A stretch of 64,000 bases of DNA from an uncultured Methanobrevibacter sp. (GTDB lineage: Archaea; Methanobacteriota; Methanobacteria; Methanobacteriales; Methanobacteriaceae). The notes under the pieces were generated by a model that searched no databases, was not told where the DNA came from, and was given only the letters and a program-made list of their open reading frames with translations. Both the position numbers and the translations under genes were made by a program. Numbering within the stretch: the stretch's first letter is position 1; each line of letters starts with the position of its first letter. Below, piece after piece: positions 44,953 to 54,367 of this stretch. The stretch covers positions 9,481-73,480 of the forward strand of contig NZ_CALGFC010000053.1 of assembly GCF_937881195.1 (NCBI RefSeq). Direction: 5' to 3'.

Positions 44953-47337
44953 ATTAGCTATAGGTTTTCAATTATTGTACCTGCATATAATGTGGAAGAA
45001 AATATCTCTGATACTCTTGATTCAATTTTAAATCAGAGTTTTCAAAATTTTGAGGTTATAATAATTAATGATGGTTCTACAGATTCAACACAGAAAATAA
45101 TTGATAAATATTCTAATAAATATTCTAATATCAATGTTATAATCCAAGAGAATCAAGGAGTAGCTATTGCCCGTAATAATGCTTTAGATGTAGCTAAAGG
45201 AGAATATATAGGATTTTTAGATCCAGATGGTGACCTTTTTGCTGAAGATTCTTTTTATCATATTAATGAAACCATAAATTTCCATGAATCTAATGGTGAA
45301 ACTCCTGATTTAATTATAGGTCCACAAACTACTGTTGATACTTGGTCAAAAAGGTCTTATAAAAATGCAAAAGAACTTTCTCTTTCAGATGATATTCTTC
45401 CTCATGATGAAAGGATAATTTGGACTATGTTAATATTAAATAAGATGTTTAGAAGGGAGAAAATTTTGGAAACAGGTGTTAAAATGCCTATTTTAACTCA
45501 TGCAAGTGATGCTGGATTTTTCTTTTCTTTTTTATATAATTGTAAAAAAATTGTGGGTTGCCCTCATGATTTTTTAATATATAAAAAAAGATTATTCTTA
45601 GAAGATTCCTCTCTTTCACAGGATTCCAATTTGAATTCTGTTAATTCTTATTATAAATCTTATAAAATCATATTAAACTCTTTTAACACTTATTGTATAA
45701 ATTATAAGAACGAATTGAAAAAATATGGTCAAAATGATAGATTATATGAATTTGAAAGAAATGCTTTAAAATATATCGATACCCTGATATATAAGGAGCT
45801 CACTGCCCTATTTATTAATATAACCTATAGATTTTTTTGGAGATCGGATATTAAAACATTAAAGCGATGTAAGGAAATTATTAATCAATTAAGAGATGAT
45901 TTATTTCCTGGAACATGGACTAAGGTAGTGGAAAATAATAGTGATCTCAAAATGAGTGATTTAATAATTAAAAACGATGAAATGGCAAAAAATCCAATAA
46001 TTTCTATAGTCTTGACTGATTTGAGAATCAATAATGGAGATAAAATTGCTTTAGATTTAGATTCTTTAAATAGGACTATTTTAAATTGTTATAATTCACA
46101 TTTCCCTTCTTTTGAATTAATTATTTCAGAAGAGTTGTTTAATAGTTTAAATAATGAAATAATAAATAAACCAAATATTCAGGTTGTTAAATCTAAATCA
46201 AATGAAGAATTTAAAAACAATGCTGTTAATAAATCTAAAGGAAAATTTTTATTTTTCATTGAAGAAGATATTCTTTTTTCACCAATACTATTTAAAAAAA
46301 TGTTTGATAAACTTAATATGGAAAATTATGACTGGGTTTTATTCCCTATGGATCCAGTTATTGATAAAAAATTTTCTAAAAATGATCAATATACTATAAA
46401 CGAATTTTCAAAAAGAGAAACAATTAATTCTAATTTAAAACATGATTTTTTATTATCTGATAAGTTATTTAAAAAGGATTTTTTAAAAGGGATCGATTTT
46501 AAGTTTTCTAATAATATTAAAGATGATATTCAGTTATTATACGATAAAGGGAACTATAAAAAGTTTAATGCACATTATATTTTGACTACAAATGAGCATC
46601 TTAATAACTCATTTATATCTATAATTATTGATAATATAAAAATTGAAAAATCTGAATTAGAAGATTTGTTAAAATCAATTTATAACCAAACTTTCAAGTC
46701 CTTTGATATATATTTAAATAAAAATTTAAAAGATAAAGTTTCTAATGAATATATCTCTATGAATAATTTTAATATTTTGGGAAATGATAATTTTAGAAAA
46801 ACAATTATAAAAGAATCTAAATCTAAATATTTATTATTCGTTGATATCCCCGTTACTTATGATAATTCTTTTTTGGAAAAAACATTCTCTAAATTGGAAT
46901 CATTAAATGATAAACAAGAATTTGGAGAATTTTCATTTTTATCAACACCAATTTTTAATTCTGATAGCAAAAGTCTATATAATTTTTCAACTCAAGAATT
47001 GGCGTATTTTTATAAAAAAACTCCCTATCCTTCTAATAAATCAAAATTCTTAGTTTTTGATTTGTATTTATCTAATAAACTTGTTAACATTGATTATTTA
47101 AGAAAAAATAAAATATTTTTTAATAATTACTATAAAGATGTTTTAAAATTATATAGGGAATCTAAATCAATTAGAATTTATCAAAAATTAATATCTACCA
47201 ATTTATCTCAAAAAGTAATGTTTAAATCTTCATTTAAGAATGGAAAAATTCCTTTTTCCTATTCATTATTTTATAGTACTCATAGGATGTTTTTAATATT
47301 GCTTTATATTAAAGAAATATTAAATGGTGAAAAATAA
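44953..47337 (+). CDS. large multi-domain glycosyltransferase, family 2, probable ATT start
   Basis: The first ~250 residues are a full GT2 domain: FSIIVPAYNVEENISDTL, IINDGSTDST, and FLDPDGD as the metal motif. A GTG at 44992 would start inside PAYNV and lose the first strand. ATT at 44953 gives ISYRFSIIVPAYN and has GGAGG at normal spacing. Two further GT-A-like segments follow, near 345-460 (ISIVLTDLR...SKGKFLFFIEED) and near 545-660 (ISIIIDNIKIEKSELEDLL...SKSKYLLFVDIP). Both keep the fold pattern but not a normal DxD, so they look degenerate. With the new start it has 794 residues. It may be a scaffold or processive enzyme. The stop overlaps the next ATG by one base. Confidence 0.75.
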   Translation: MSYRFSIIVPAYNVEENISDTLDSILNQSFQNFEVIIINDGSTDSTQKIIDKYSNKYSNINVIIQENQGVAIARNNALDVAKGEYIGFLDPDGDLFAEDSFYHINETINFHESNGETPDLIIGPQTTVDTWSKRSYKNAKELSLSDDILPHDERIIWTMLILNKMFRREKILETGVKMPILTHASDAGFFFSFLYNCKKIVGCPHDFLIYKKRLFLEDSSLSQDSNLNSVNSYYKSYKIILNSFNTYCINYKNELKKYGQNDRLYEFERNALKYIDTLIYKELTALFINITYRFFWRSDIKTLKRCKEIINQLRDDLFPGTWTKVVENNSDLKMSDLIIKNDEMAKNPIISIVLTDLRINNGDKIALDLDSLNRTILNCYNSHFPSFELIISEELFNSLNNEIINKPNIQVVKSKSNEEFKNNAVNKSKGKFLFFIEEDILFSPILFKKMFDKLNMENYDWVLFPMDPVIDKKFSKNDQYTINEFSKRETINSNLKHDFLLSDKLFKKDFLKGIDFKFSNNIKDDIQLLYDKGNYKKFNAHYILTTNEHLNNSFISIIIDNIKIEKSELEDLLKSIYNQTFKSFDIYLNKNLKDKVSNEYISMNNFNILGNDNFRKTIIKESKSKYLLFVDIPVTYDNSFLEKTFSKLESLNDKQEFGEFSFLSTPIFNSDSKSLYNFSTQELAYFYKKTPYPSNKSKFLVFDLYLSNKLVNIDYLRKNKIFFNNYYKDVLKLYRESKSIRIYQKLISTNLSQKVMFKSSFKNGKIPFSYSLFYSTHRMFLILLYIKEILNGEK

Positions 47338-48335
47338 TGAGAATTTCTATTGTTATTCCTAATTTTAATGGTTTGAACTTTTTAAAAATTTGTTTAAATT
47401 CATTAGAGCGAAAATTTTCAGAAAAATTAAGAATCAATCATTTATATATAATAATTATAGATAATGGATCAACTGATGGAAGTAGGGAATATTTAAATGA
47501 TAAATTAAAAAATGAAAATTTAAAAAACATCACTTACAATGTTTTATTTAATAATATAAATTTAGGGTTTTCGAAAGCTGTAAACCAAGGAATAAAATTT
47601 TCTAATTCAAATGATTCTACTTATATTTGTTTACTTAATAATGATGTTGAAATAACTTCTGATTTTTTTTATTATTTAGTTGAATCTATAGAAAAAGATG
47701 ATAAAATTTTTAGTGTAAGTAGTAAAATGCTTCAATATAACAATAAGGATTTAATTGATGATGCTGGTGATGAATACACTTTATTGGGATGGACAAAAAA
47801 ATCAGGGGATGGATTATCTTCAAAAAACTATTCAAAATCTAGAGAAATATTTAGTAGTTGTGCTGGTGCTGCTTTATATAGAAAATCAATTTTAAACAAA
47901 ATTGGATATTTTGATGAAAATTTTTTTGCATATATGGAAGATGTTGATATTTCTTACAGGGCACAAATATATGGATATAAAAATGTTTATTCTCCAAAAG
48001 CAATTGTTTATCATGTTGGTAGTGGTAGTAGTGGTAGTAGGTATAATGAGTTTAAAATAAAACTTGCTGCTCGTAATAATATATGGTTGATTTATAAAAA
48101 CATGCCATGGCCTCAAATAGTTATTAATATCGGATTTTTATTTATTGGATTTTTAATAAAATATTTATTTTTCTTTAAAAAGGGTTATGGAAAACTATAT
48201 TTAAAAGGATTAAGAGAAGGAATATCCAATAGGAAAAAAATAGATAAAATAAAGTTCAAATCATCTAATTTGAAAAATTATATGAGAATAGAGTTTAGAT
48301 TAATATTAAATACTTTTAAATTAATTTTTAAATAG
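47337..48335 (+). CDS. glycosyltransferase family 2, rhamnosyltransferase-like
   Basis: GT2 with ISIVIPNFNGLNFLKICLNS, IIDNGSTDGSREYL, LGFSKAVNQGIKFS and CLLNNDVEITSDF (the DxD-type NND). Later come CAGAALYRKSILNKIGYFDE and FFAYMEDVDISYRAQIYGYK, the pattern of WbbL-like rhamnosyl and related transferases. An unusual Gly/Ser run (HVGSGSSGSRYNE) follows. A hydrophobic stretch near 258-278 may anchor it. It is translationally coupled to the large transferase upstream: TAA and ATG share one base, and GGTGA lies just before. dTDP-rhamnose from RfbA/RfbD is a plausible donor. Confidence 0.82.
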   Translation: MRISIVIPNFNGLNFLKICLNSLERKFSEKLRINHLYIIIIDNGSTDGSREYLNDKLKNENLKNITYNVLFNNINLGFSKAVNQGIKFSNSNDSTYICLLNNDVEITSDFFYYLVESIEKDDKIFSVSSKMLQYNNKDLIDDAGDEYTLLGWTKKSGDGLSSKNYSKSREIFSSCAGAALYRKSILNKIGYFDENFFAYMEDVDISYRAQIYGYKNVYSPKAIVYHVGSGSSGSRYNEFKIKLAARNNIWLIYKNMPWPQIVINIGFLFIGFLIKYLFFFKKGYGKLYLKGLREGISNRKKIDKIKFKSSNLKNYMRIEFRLILNTFKLIFK

Positions 48336-48425
48336 TTTAAAATTTTTTTTAGGTTATTATTTATTTAAAACGATTTTTAAAACAAATTTCTATTGGCATT
48401 CTTAGGTTTTTAAAATTATTTGGTC

Positions 48426-48471
48426 ATGATATTGGCAAATATTTTTGAATGATATTGGCAAATATTTTTGA
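48426..48471. repeat. perfect 23-base tandem duplication
   Basis: ATGATATTGGCAAATATTTT plus TGA is present at 48426-48448 and again at 48449-48471 without a mismatch. A shorter TATTGGCA also occurs at 48391. It lies about 160 bases upstream of the next GT2 gene, in a gap of 299 bases that holds no gene. Confidence 0.8.
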
Positions 48472-48634
48472 ATAATTTTATATATATGCACGATAATATT
48501 TTTATGGATAATAATTAAAATATTTATAATGCTTAAAATATTCATGCCTAAAAATTTGATTTAAATTATGTTTTAATAAAATTAATTTTTACTAAATTAT
48601 ATATGTTAAAATTTAAAGTTGACTTAGTGATTAG

Positions 48635-49507
48635 ATGGATTTATCAATTATAATTGTTAATTACAGAACTTTTGAACTGACAAAAAATACTATTAAATCA
48701 GTTATAAATAACACTGAAAATTCTTATGAAATTTTTGTAGTTGATAATAATTCTATGGATGGCAGTTATGAAAAACTGAAATCTTTTTTTAAAAATGAAA
48801 TTTCTATGGGTAAAGTAATATTCATAGCTAATTCTTCTAATCAAGGGTTTGCTGTAGCTAATAATTTGGCTATAAAAGAAAGTAAAGGGGAGTTTATCCT
48901 TCTGTTGAATTCGGATACTTTAATAAAGGAGAACTCTATTGATAAATGCTTAAATTATGTAAAAAATCAGGATAAAGTCGGAGCTATTGGATGTAAAATA
49001 ATTTTACCCAATGGAGATTTAGATAAAGCATGTAAACGTAGCTTTCCAAACCCTAAAAATTCTTTTTACAAGTTATTTGGGTTTAATAGGATTAAAAAAA
49101 ATTCTAATTCTAATGACTATAATTTAGACGCTCTTGATGAAAATGGGATTTATGAGGTAGATAGTCTAGTTGGAGCTTTTATGCTTGTTCGAAGGGAAAC
49201 CATAAATGAGATTGGGCTTTTAGATGAAGATTATTTTATGTATGGTGAAGATATTGATTGGTGTTATAGGATAAAAGACGCTGGATGGAAAATTTTATAC
49301 TATGGGGAAGCAGAAATTATTCACTATAAAGGAGCAAGTAGTAAAAAACAAAAATCTAAGTTGATATATGAATTTTACAGAGCTATGTATCTTTTTTACA
49401 ATAAACATTATAAAAATAAATATTCATTTTTCACTAGATTTTCCGTATATCTGGGGATTATAATCCTTTTAATAATTAAATTGTTTTTTAATCTTTTTAA
49501 GAAATAA
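48635..49507 (+). CDS. glycosyltransferase family 2, WbbL-type
   Basis: The 290-residue GT2 shows LSIIIVNYRTFELTKNTIKS, VVDNNSMDGSYEKL, NQGFAVANNLAIKES, LLLNSDTLI as the metal motif, and VGAFMLVRRETINEIGLLD plus FMYGEDIDWCYRIKDAG. This is the standard form of rhamnosyltransferases that act on a lipid-linked intermediate. The C-terminus has a hydrophobic segment (YLGIIILLIIKLFFNLF) that suggests membrane attachment. GTGAT lies three bases before the ATG. It sits directly upstream of the phosphoglycosyl transferase gene. Confidence 0.84.
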   Translation: MDLSIIIVNYRTFELTKNTIKSVINNTENSYEIFVVDNNSMDGSYEKLKSFFKNEISMGKVIFIANSSNQGFAVANNLAIKESKGEFILLLNSDTLIKENSIDKCLNYVKNQDKVGAIGCKIILPNGDLDKACKRSFPNPKNSFYKLFGFNRIKKNSNSNDYNLDALDENGIYEVDSLVGAFMLVRRETINEIGLLDEDYFMYGEDIDWCYRIKDAGWKILYYGEAEIIHYKGASSKKQKSKLIYEFYRAMYLFYNKHYKNKYSFFTRFSVYLGIIILLIIKLFFNLFKK

Positions 49508-49664
49508 TAATACTTTGATTTATATAATTAGTATTAAATAGGGATATAAATTTATATAAATCAAGACAATCATATAAATAATAGTAAGTATATATATGCT
49601 TATTATTTATTGATTAGTAAATTGTATAATATTCTATAAAATGATTATACAAGTAAGGTGTAGA

Positions 49665-51074
49665 ATGATAAAACAAAACCAAAGACTTTTGAATGCAATA
49701 TTAGTTATAACTGATGCTTCAGTGGTTGTTTTGGCATTTATTGCGGCTTGGGTTTTGAGATTTAAAACAACTATATTTGGGCCATTAGGAGGATTTTTGC
49801 CCTTTGAAAAATATTTATTATTGGCAATTTTTATTATTCCTTTATATCTGATATTTTATTATTTTTCAGGTTTATATAAGCCTTTTAGAAATCAATCAAA
49901 TATAATATCTGAAGCTACAGATATTATAAAAGTTAATGTGTTGGTTTTTGTTGTATTAATTGCATTGTTATTTGTTATAGATCAACCTAATTATTCTAGA
50001 AAGTTGATTTTTGTTTTTGCATCTTTCAGCACAGTATTTGCTATAACTGAAAGAGTGATATTTAGGTCTATATTAAAAAATATACGTTCTAATGATAAAA
50101 ATCTTAAGCACATCCTGATTGTTGGGGATGGAGAATTGGCTACAAAATTTGCTAGAAAGATTGTATTAAAAAAATATCTCGGTTATTCAATAAGTGGATT
50201 TTTAGGTTCCCATCATAAAATTGGATATGTAATGGAAGGAACTAATGGTGCATCGGTAATAGGAGGGATAAATGATTTAGATGAATTTTTATCTAATAAT
50301 CAATATGATAGGGTTATAATAGCCATACCTCTTAAATATTATGATAATCTAACAAAATTAGTCGATATATGTGAAAATCAGGGCGTAAAAGCTGAAATAA
50401 TCCCTGATTATTATAGATATTTCCCTGCAAAACCTTCTGTTGACATGATAGATGAATTGCCTATAATTAATATTCGTTATGTTCCATTGGATGATGCTTT
50501 AAATAGATTCATGAAAAAAATCTCTGATATTATAATATCTGTAATAGCTATCATTATAACTTCTCCAATAATGATATTAACAGCAATTGCTATTAAAATA
50601 AGCTCTCCGGGACCTATAATATTTAAACAAGAAAGAATTGGTTATCAAAGAAAACCTTTTATGATGTATAAATTTAGAAGCATGAAAGTACAGGATAATA
50701 ATGAAGAAAAGTCCGAATGGACTACTGAAGATGATCCTAGAAAAACAAAAGTGGGGAATTTTATTAGAAAAACAAGTATTGATGAGTTACCTCAATTTTT
50801 CAATGTTTTAAAAGGGGAAATGAGTGTTGTAGGTCCAAGACCTGAAAGGCCATTTTTTGTGGAAAAATTTAGGGATGAAATACCAAAATATATGGTAAAG
50901 CATCAGGTTAGGCCAGGTCTTACTGGATTGGCACAAGTCCATGGATACCGAGGAAATACTTCTATTAAAAGACGTATTGAATATGATATTGAGTATGTAG
51001 AAAATTGGTATTTTGGGTTGGATATATTAATAATGTGGAAAACAATCTTAAAAGGAAATAAAAATGCTTATTGA
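49665..51074 (+). CDS. polyprenyl glycosylphosphotransferase (PGT), WbaP/CpsE-like
   Basis: This is a polytopic phosphoglycosyl transferase that starts a glycan by moving a sugar 1-phosphate to a polyprenyl phosphate. Four hydrophobic spans lie in the first ~130 residues, then a CoA-binding-like domain (ILIVGDGELATKFARKIV), a re-entrant hydrophobic helix (IIISVIAIIITSPIMILTA), and the catalytic domain with SPGPIIFKQERIGYQRKPF, KFRSMKV, RKTSIDELPQFFNVLKGEM and VVGPRPERP. The DE in SIDELPQ is the catalytic pair of the family. I start at the ATG at 49665 with AAGGTG upstream (469 residues). It is the last island gene and the best candidate for chain initiation; TagO is absent here. Confidence 0.9.
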   Translation: MIKQNQRLLNAILVITDASVVVLAFIAAWVLRFKTTIFGPLGGFLPFEKYLLLAIFIIPLYLIFYYFSGLYKPFRNQSNIISEATDIIKVNVLVFVVLIALLFVIDQPNYSRKLIFVFASFSTVFAITERVIFRSILKNIRSNDKNLKHILIVGDGELATKFARKIVLKKYLGYSISGFLGSHHKIGYVMEGTNGASVIGGINDLDEFLSNNQYDRVIIAIPLKYYDNLTKLVDICENQGVKAEIIPDYYRYFPAKPSVDMIDELPIINIRYVPLDDALNRFMKKISDIIISVIAIIITSPIMILTAIAIKISSPGPIIFKQERIGYQRKPFMMYKFRSMKVQDNNEEKSEWTTEDDPRKTKVGNFIRKTSIDELPQFFNVLKGEMSVVGPRPERPFFVEKFRDEIPKYMVKHQVRPGLTGLAQVHGYRGNTSIKRRIEYDIEYVENWYFGLDILIMWKTILKGNKNAY

Positions 51075-51861
51075 TCTTTTATTATAAATATTATTCTCTG
51101 TTTTTAACTATTTCCAATATATTTTTCTATTTCCAATATATTTTCCTATTTTCAATATATTTTCCTATTTTGTGTATATTTAATTATTTTAAAATATATC
51201 TCATTCTATCAATTATCTATTTTCTCTCTTTCAAAAGTTTCAATTTTCATGAAAAATCTGTTTAATTATATTTTTATTAAATTTTTTACTATTTTTTACA
51301 ATATTCTTTATTTTTTAATTTTATCAATAATATGTTTATTTTCTGAATATCTAATTATCTAATTATAATTTTATAAATAAAATGTAATAATATTTATATT
51401 ATATGTATTATTAATTTGTTTTTAGTAATACAAAAAAGATTTCATAAAAAGGTTATACTATAAAATAGTTAAAATAAATTAAAAATAAATTAATTATATA
51501 AATATTCTGATTGAAAAAATTACAATTATGATATTAGCTATTTTATGATTTTTTATAAGATAAAAAATAATTATAATTTTTTATAATTTTTTAAATGGAT
51601 ATGGTATTACAAAAATATTAATGGAAATAGAATTATAAAATTTAAATAGGTATTCGAGTATAAGAATATTTTAAAGGAGTTTAATAAAAAGTTGGATATT
51701 GAGGTTATAATATAATATTATTTTTAATATCTAATTTTAATTATAAACACATTTTAACTAAATTTTTTAATAAAACTTTTAAAAATATTACTTTTCATCT
51801 ACTTGGAAAAATTCTATTAAATATAAACCAATAATTAGTATTTAATTTGTGAGGGTTTGGT
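51075..51861. other. gene-free right junction of the island
   Basis: No gene is supported in these 787 bases. It begins with the 19-base repeat at 51109-51165 and then runs AT-rich into the ribosome-binding site of the RPA gene (GTGAGGGTTTGGT). A sharp change from surface-glycan genes to replication genes happens across this gap. No integrase or direct repeat matching the left junction is visible. Confidence 0.5.
51109..51165. repeat. 19-base tandem repeat, three copies
   Basis: Units of 19 bases (TATTTCCAATATATTTTYC) at 51109-51127, 51128-51146 and 51147-51165 differ by one or two bases. A degenerate fourth follows. They lie just after the PGT stop. Confidence 0.7.
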
Positions 51862-54240
51862 ATGGATAATGAAATTTTTGAAGAATATAATAAAATCAAA
51901 GATAAGGTCTCTGAAGAAGAGTTTTTAGAGAAAATGAATGAAAAAAAGAAAGATTATAAAGATATAAGCTTTATGAGTGATGTGGATATTGCTCGTACTG
52001 TTGTAGGGGAATATATCACTGAAAAAAATGAACATAGGTCTGAAAGTCAAGAACATTTAATGGATAAGATATCAAAATTGGAATCTGGAGCTCAAAATTT
52101 AAGTGTGATTGGAAGAGTAATTGGTATTTCAAATCCAAAAATATTTACAAGTCGTAAAGGAAAAGATGGAAAATTAGCTAATTTGAAATTAGCAGATGAT
52201 ACTGGTGAAATAAGGGCCGTTTTTTGGACTGAAAATATAAAACTACTTAAAAATATTAATGAAGGAGATATTATACAAATAAATAAAGTCGATGTTAAGG
52301 ATGGCTATCAATCTGGAACTAAAGAAATTCATTTACAACCTCGTTCTACTATAAATGTTTTAGAAAGTACAGATTACTTAAATTTTCCAGATTATGAGGA
52401 ATTAATTACTCCTATTGAGGATATTTCTCCAGACACGTCTGTTAATATTATTGCAAGGCTGATAAGGGTCCCTAAAATTCGTACATATGAGAAAAATGGC
52501 AAAAAAGGAAATGTATCTTCATTAGAATTAAAAGATAAAACTGGAAAAATTAGTTACACTTTGTGGAATAAAGATACTAGTTTAATAAATAGCTTAGAAT
52601 TAAAAGAGGGGGATTCATTAAAAATATTAGGTGCTTCTGCCAGAGAAAGAAATGGTGAAATTTCACTGACTCATTGGGATGGAAGAATAGTCAAAGGGGA
52701 TTTTGATGTTCCTGAATATGAAGATAAAGTATTAAAAATTGCAGAAGTCCAAGAAATGAAAGATGTTTCATTATTGGGAATTGTTATTAAAATCCAAGAT
52801 ACTATTGAATTTGAGAGAGCTGATGGTTCTAAAGGCACAGTTAAATCTATTGAAATAGCCGATGATACTGGATCTATTAGGGTGACTCTTTGGGGTGATG
52901 ATACTAATATAAACATTAATAAAGGAGATATTATTAAAATCACTGGTGGAAATATTGAATTTGATGAATACACTGAAACTGGATATAGAGTTAATACAAA
53001 TTGGAATACTCAGATAATAACCAATCCTAATGAGAATAATGAGATTATAGACATTTTAAAAGAGTATAAGTCAAAACTAGAGCCAATCAAAATTAGTGTT
53101 ATTCATGAAATTGAAGAAGATGGTGAAGAAGTTGATGTTTTAGGTAGAATCATGTCTATGAATGATCCAAGAGAATTTCAAAGAGAAGATGGGACAACTG
53201 GTTTAGTTAGATCTGGAGATTTAGCTGATGAAACTGGAATAGTTAGATTATCATTTTGGGATGAAAAAGCTCAAAACAATTTTGAAATAGGAAATGCATT
53301 TTTAATTGAAAATGCTAGGACTAGGATGGGACTTTATGCTGTTGAACTCAATATAGGGAAAACTGCTAGAATAATTGAATTAGATGAAGATCAAACTGGA
53401 GATTTACCTTCTTTTTCTGAACTTGAGGACATGATTTATACTCCTAAAAAAATTGATCAATTAGAAGAAGATGATTCCAATATAAGAGTTTTAGCAAGGA
53501 TCATTGATCTTCAAGATGTCAATGAATTCCAAAGACAAGATGGTACTCCTGGATTAGTTAGAAATATAGAAATTGGGGATGATACTGGTATTATAAGAAC
53601 TACTCTTTGGAATGAACAAGCAGATGCTTCTTATGAAGTTGGTGAAGCATTAAGAATAGAAAATCCTAGGGTAACTTTTAGAAATGATAATCTTGAACTT
53701 AGTATTAGTAATAGTACTAAAATAATAAAGGCAAAAGATGAGGAATTAAATGAGTTGCCTTCTTTTGAGGAATTAGAAGATATTTTATATCAATCTAAAA
53801 ATATATCTGATTTGGAGGATGATGATAGAAATATTAAAATTCAAGGAACACTTGGAGATACTTTTGGTAATAATATTCTTTCTGCTAGGTGCCCTAATTG
53901 TAATAATAGATTAGAACAAATTGATGATGAATATGTATGTGATTATTGTGGGGAAGATGTAGAAAAACCAAAATACCTTCTAATGATTCCTGGAAGAATT
54001 GAGGATGATACTGGGGAAATTTCAATAACATTCTTTGGAAAATTAGCTGAGAGACTTCTTGGAATGACTACTGATGAAGCAGCAGAAATAGTTGAAGAAA
54101 GTGCTGATGAAGGTGTGTTAGAGGGTAAAGTTGAAAATTTGGCAGGAATGGGCATTAAAATTATTGCAGATGTTAATTTTGATGAATATAATGAAGAAAT
54201 AAGATTGAACCCTAAAAAGATTATCTCTACAGAGTTGTAG
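51862..54240 (+). CDS. rpa: replication protein A, single-strand DNA-binding, multi-OB fold
   Basis: This protein protects single-stranded DNA in replication and repair. A repeating signature (D-D-T-G-x-I-R-x-T-x-W) marks OB folds near residues 110, 223, 332, 454, 571 and 713: ADDTGEIRAVFW, KDKTGKISYTLW, ADDTGSIRVTLW, ADETGIVRLSFW, GDDTGIIRTTLW and EDDTGEISITFF. A zinc-finger pair, CPNC near 676 and CDYC near 693, lies before the last one. From memory, Methanothermobacter splits this function into two adjacent genes; here it is one 792-residue chain. It is directly upstream of radA. GTGAGGGTTTGGT precedes the ATG. Confidence 0.9.
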   Translation: MDNEIFEEYNKIKDKVSEEEFLEKMNEKKKDYKDISFMSDVDIARTVVGEYITEKNEHRSESQEHLMDKISKLESGAQNLSVIGRVIGISNPKIFTSRKGKDGKLANLKLADDTGEIRAVFWTENIKLLKNINEGDIIQINKVDVKDGYQSGTKEIHLQPRSTINVLESTDYLNFPDYEELITPIEDISPDTSVNIIARLIRVPKIRTYEKNGKKGNVSSLELKDKTGKISYTLWNKDTSLINSLELKEGDSLKILGASARERNGEISLTHWDGRIVKGDFDVPEYEDKVLKIAEVQEMKDVSLLGIVIKIQDTIEFERADGSKGTVKSIEIADDTGSIRVTLWGDDTNININKGDIIKITGGNIEFDEYTETGYRVNTNWNTQIITNPNENNEIIDILKEYKSKLEPIKISVIHEIEEDGEEVDVLGRIMSMNDPREFQREDGTTGLVRSGDLADETGIVRLSFWDEKAQNNFEIGNAFLIENARTRMGLYAVELNIGKTARIIELDEDQTGDLPSFSELEDMIYTPKKIDQLEEDDSNIRVLARIIDLQDVNEFQRQDGTPGLVRNIEIGDDTGIIRTTLWNEQADASYEVGEALRIENPRVTFRNDNLELSISNSTKIIKAKDEELNELPSFEELEDILYQSKNISDLEDDDRNIKIQGTLGDTFGNNILSARCPNCNNRLEQIDDEYVCDYCGEDVEKPKYLLMIPGRIEDDTGEISITFFGKLAERLLGMTTDEAAEIVEESADEGVLEGKVENLAGMGIKIIADVNFDEYNEEIRLNPKKIISTEL

Positions 54241-54273
54241 TAATTGATAATTATTGAAGGTAATATAATAATT

Positions 54274-54320
54274 TAGATTAAAAGAGTTAACATTAACTCT
54301 TTAACTCTAATCTATAATTT
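54274..54320 (+). terminator. two-part hairpin between rpa and radA
   Basis: TAGATTA AAAGAGTTAA (54274-54290) pairs with TTAACTCTTT (54293-54302) and, after a five-base bulge, TAATCTA (54308-54314). A short T run follows. It could end the rpa transcript or control radA. Confidence 0.5.
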
Positions 54321-54367
54321 TTGTAAATGAATTGTAAAATAGTATAAATAATATAGGGATGTTTATT

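Noticed and set aside
9149..51074. A mobile element with integrase carrying the island
   Set aside because: No integrase, transposase, tRNA fragment or matching direct repeats at the two junctions could be found by eye.
51071..51265. 64-codon frame after the PGT gene
   Set aside because: It overlaps the PGT stop, is made of F, I, Y and L from AT-rich tandem repeats, and lacks a ribosome-binding site of its own.
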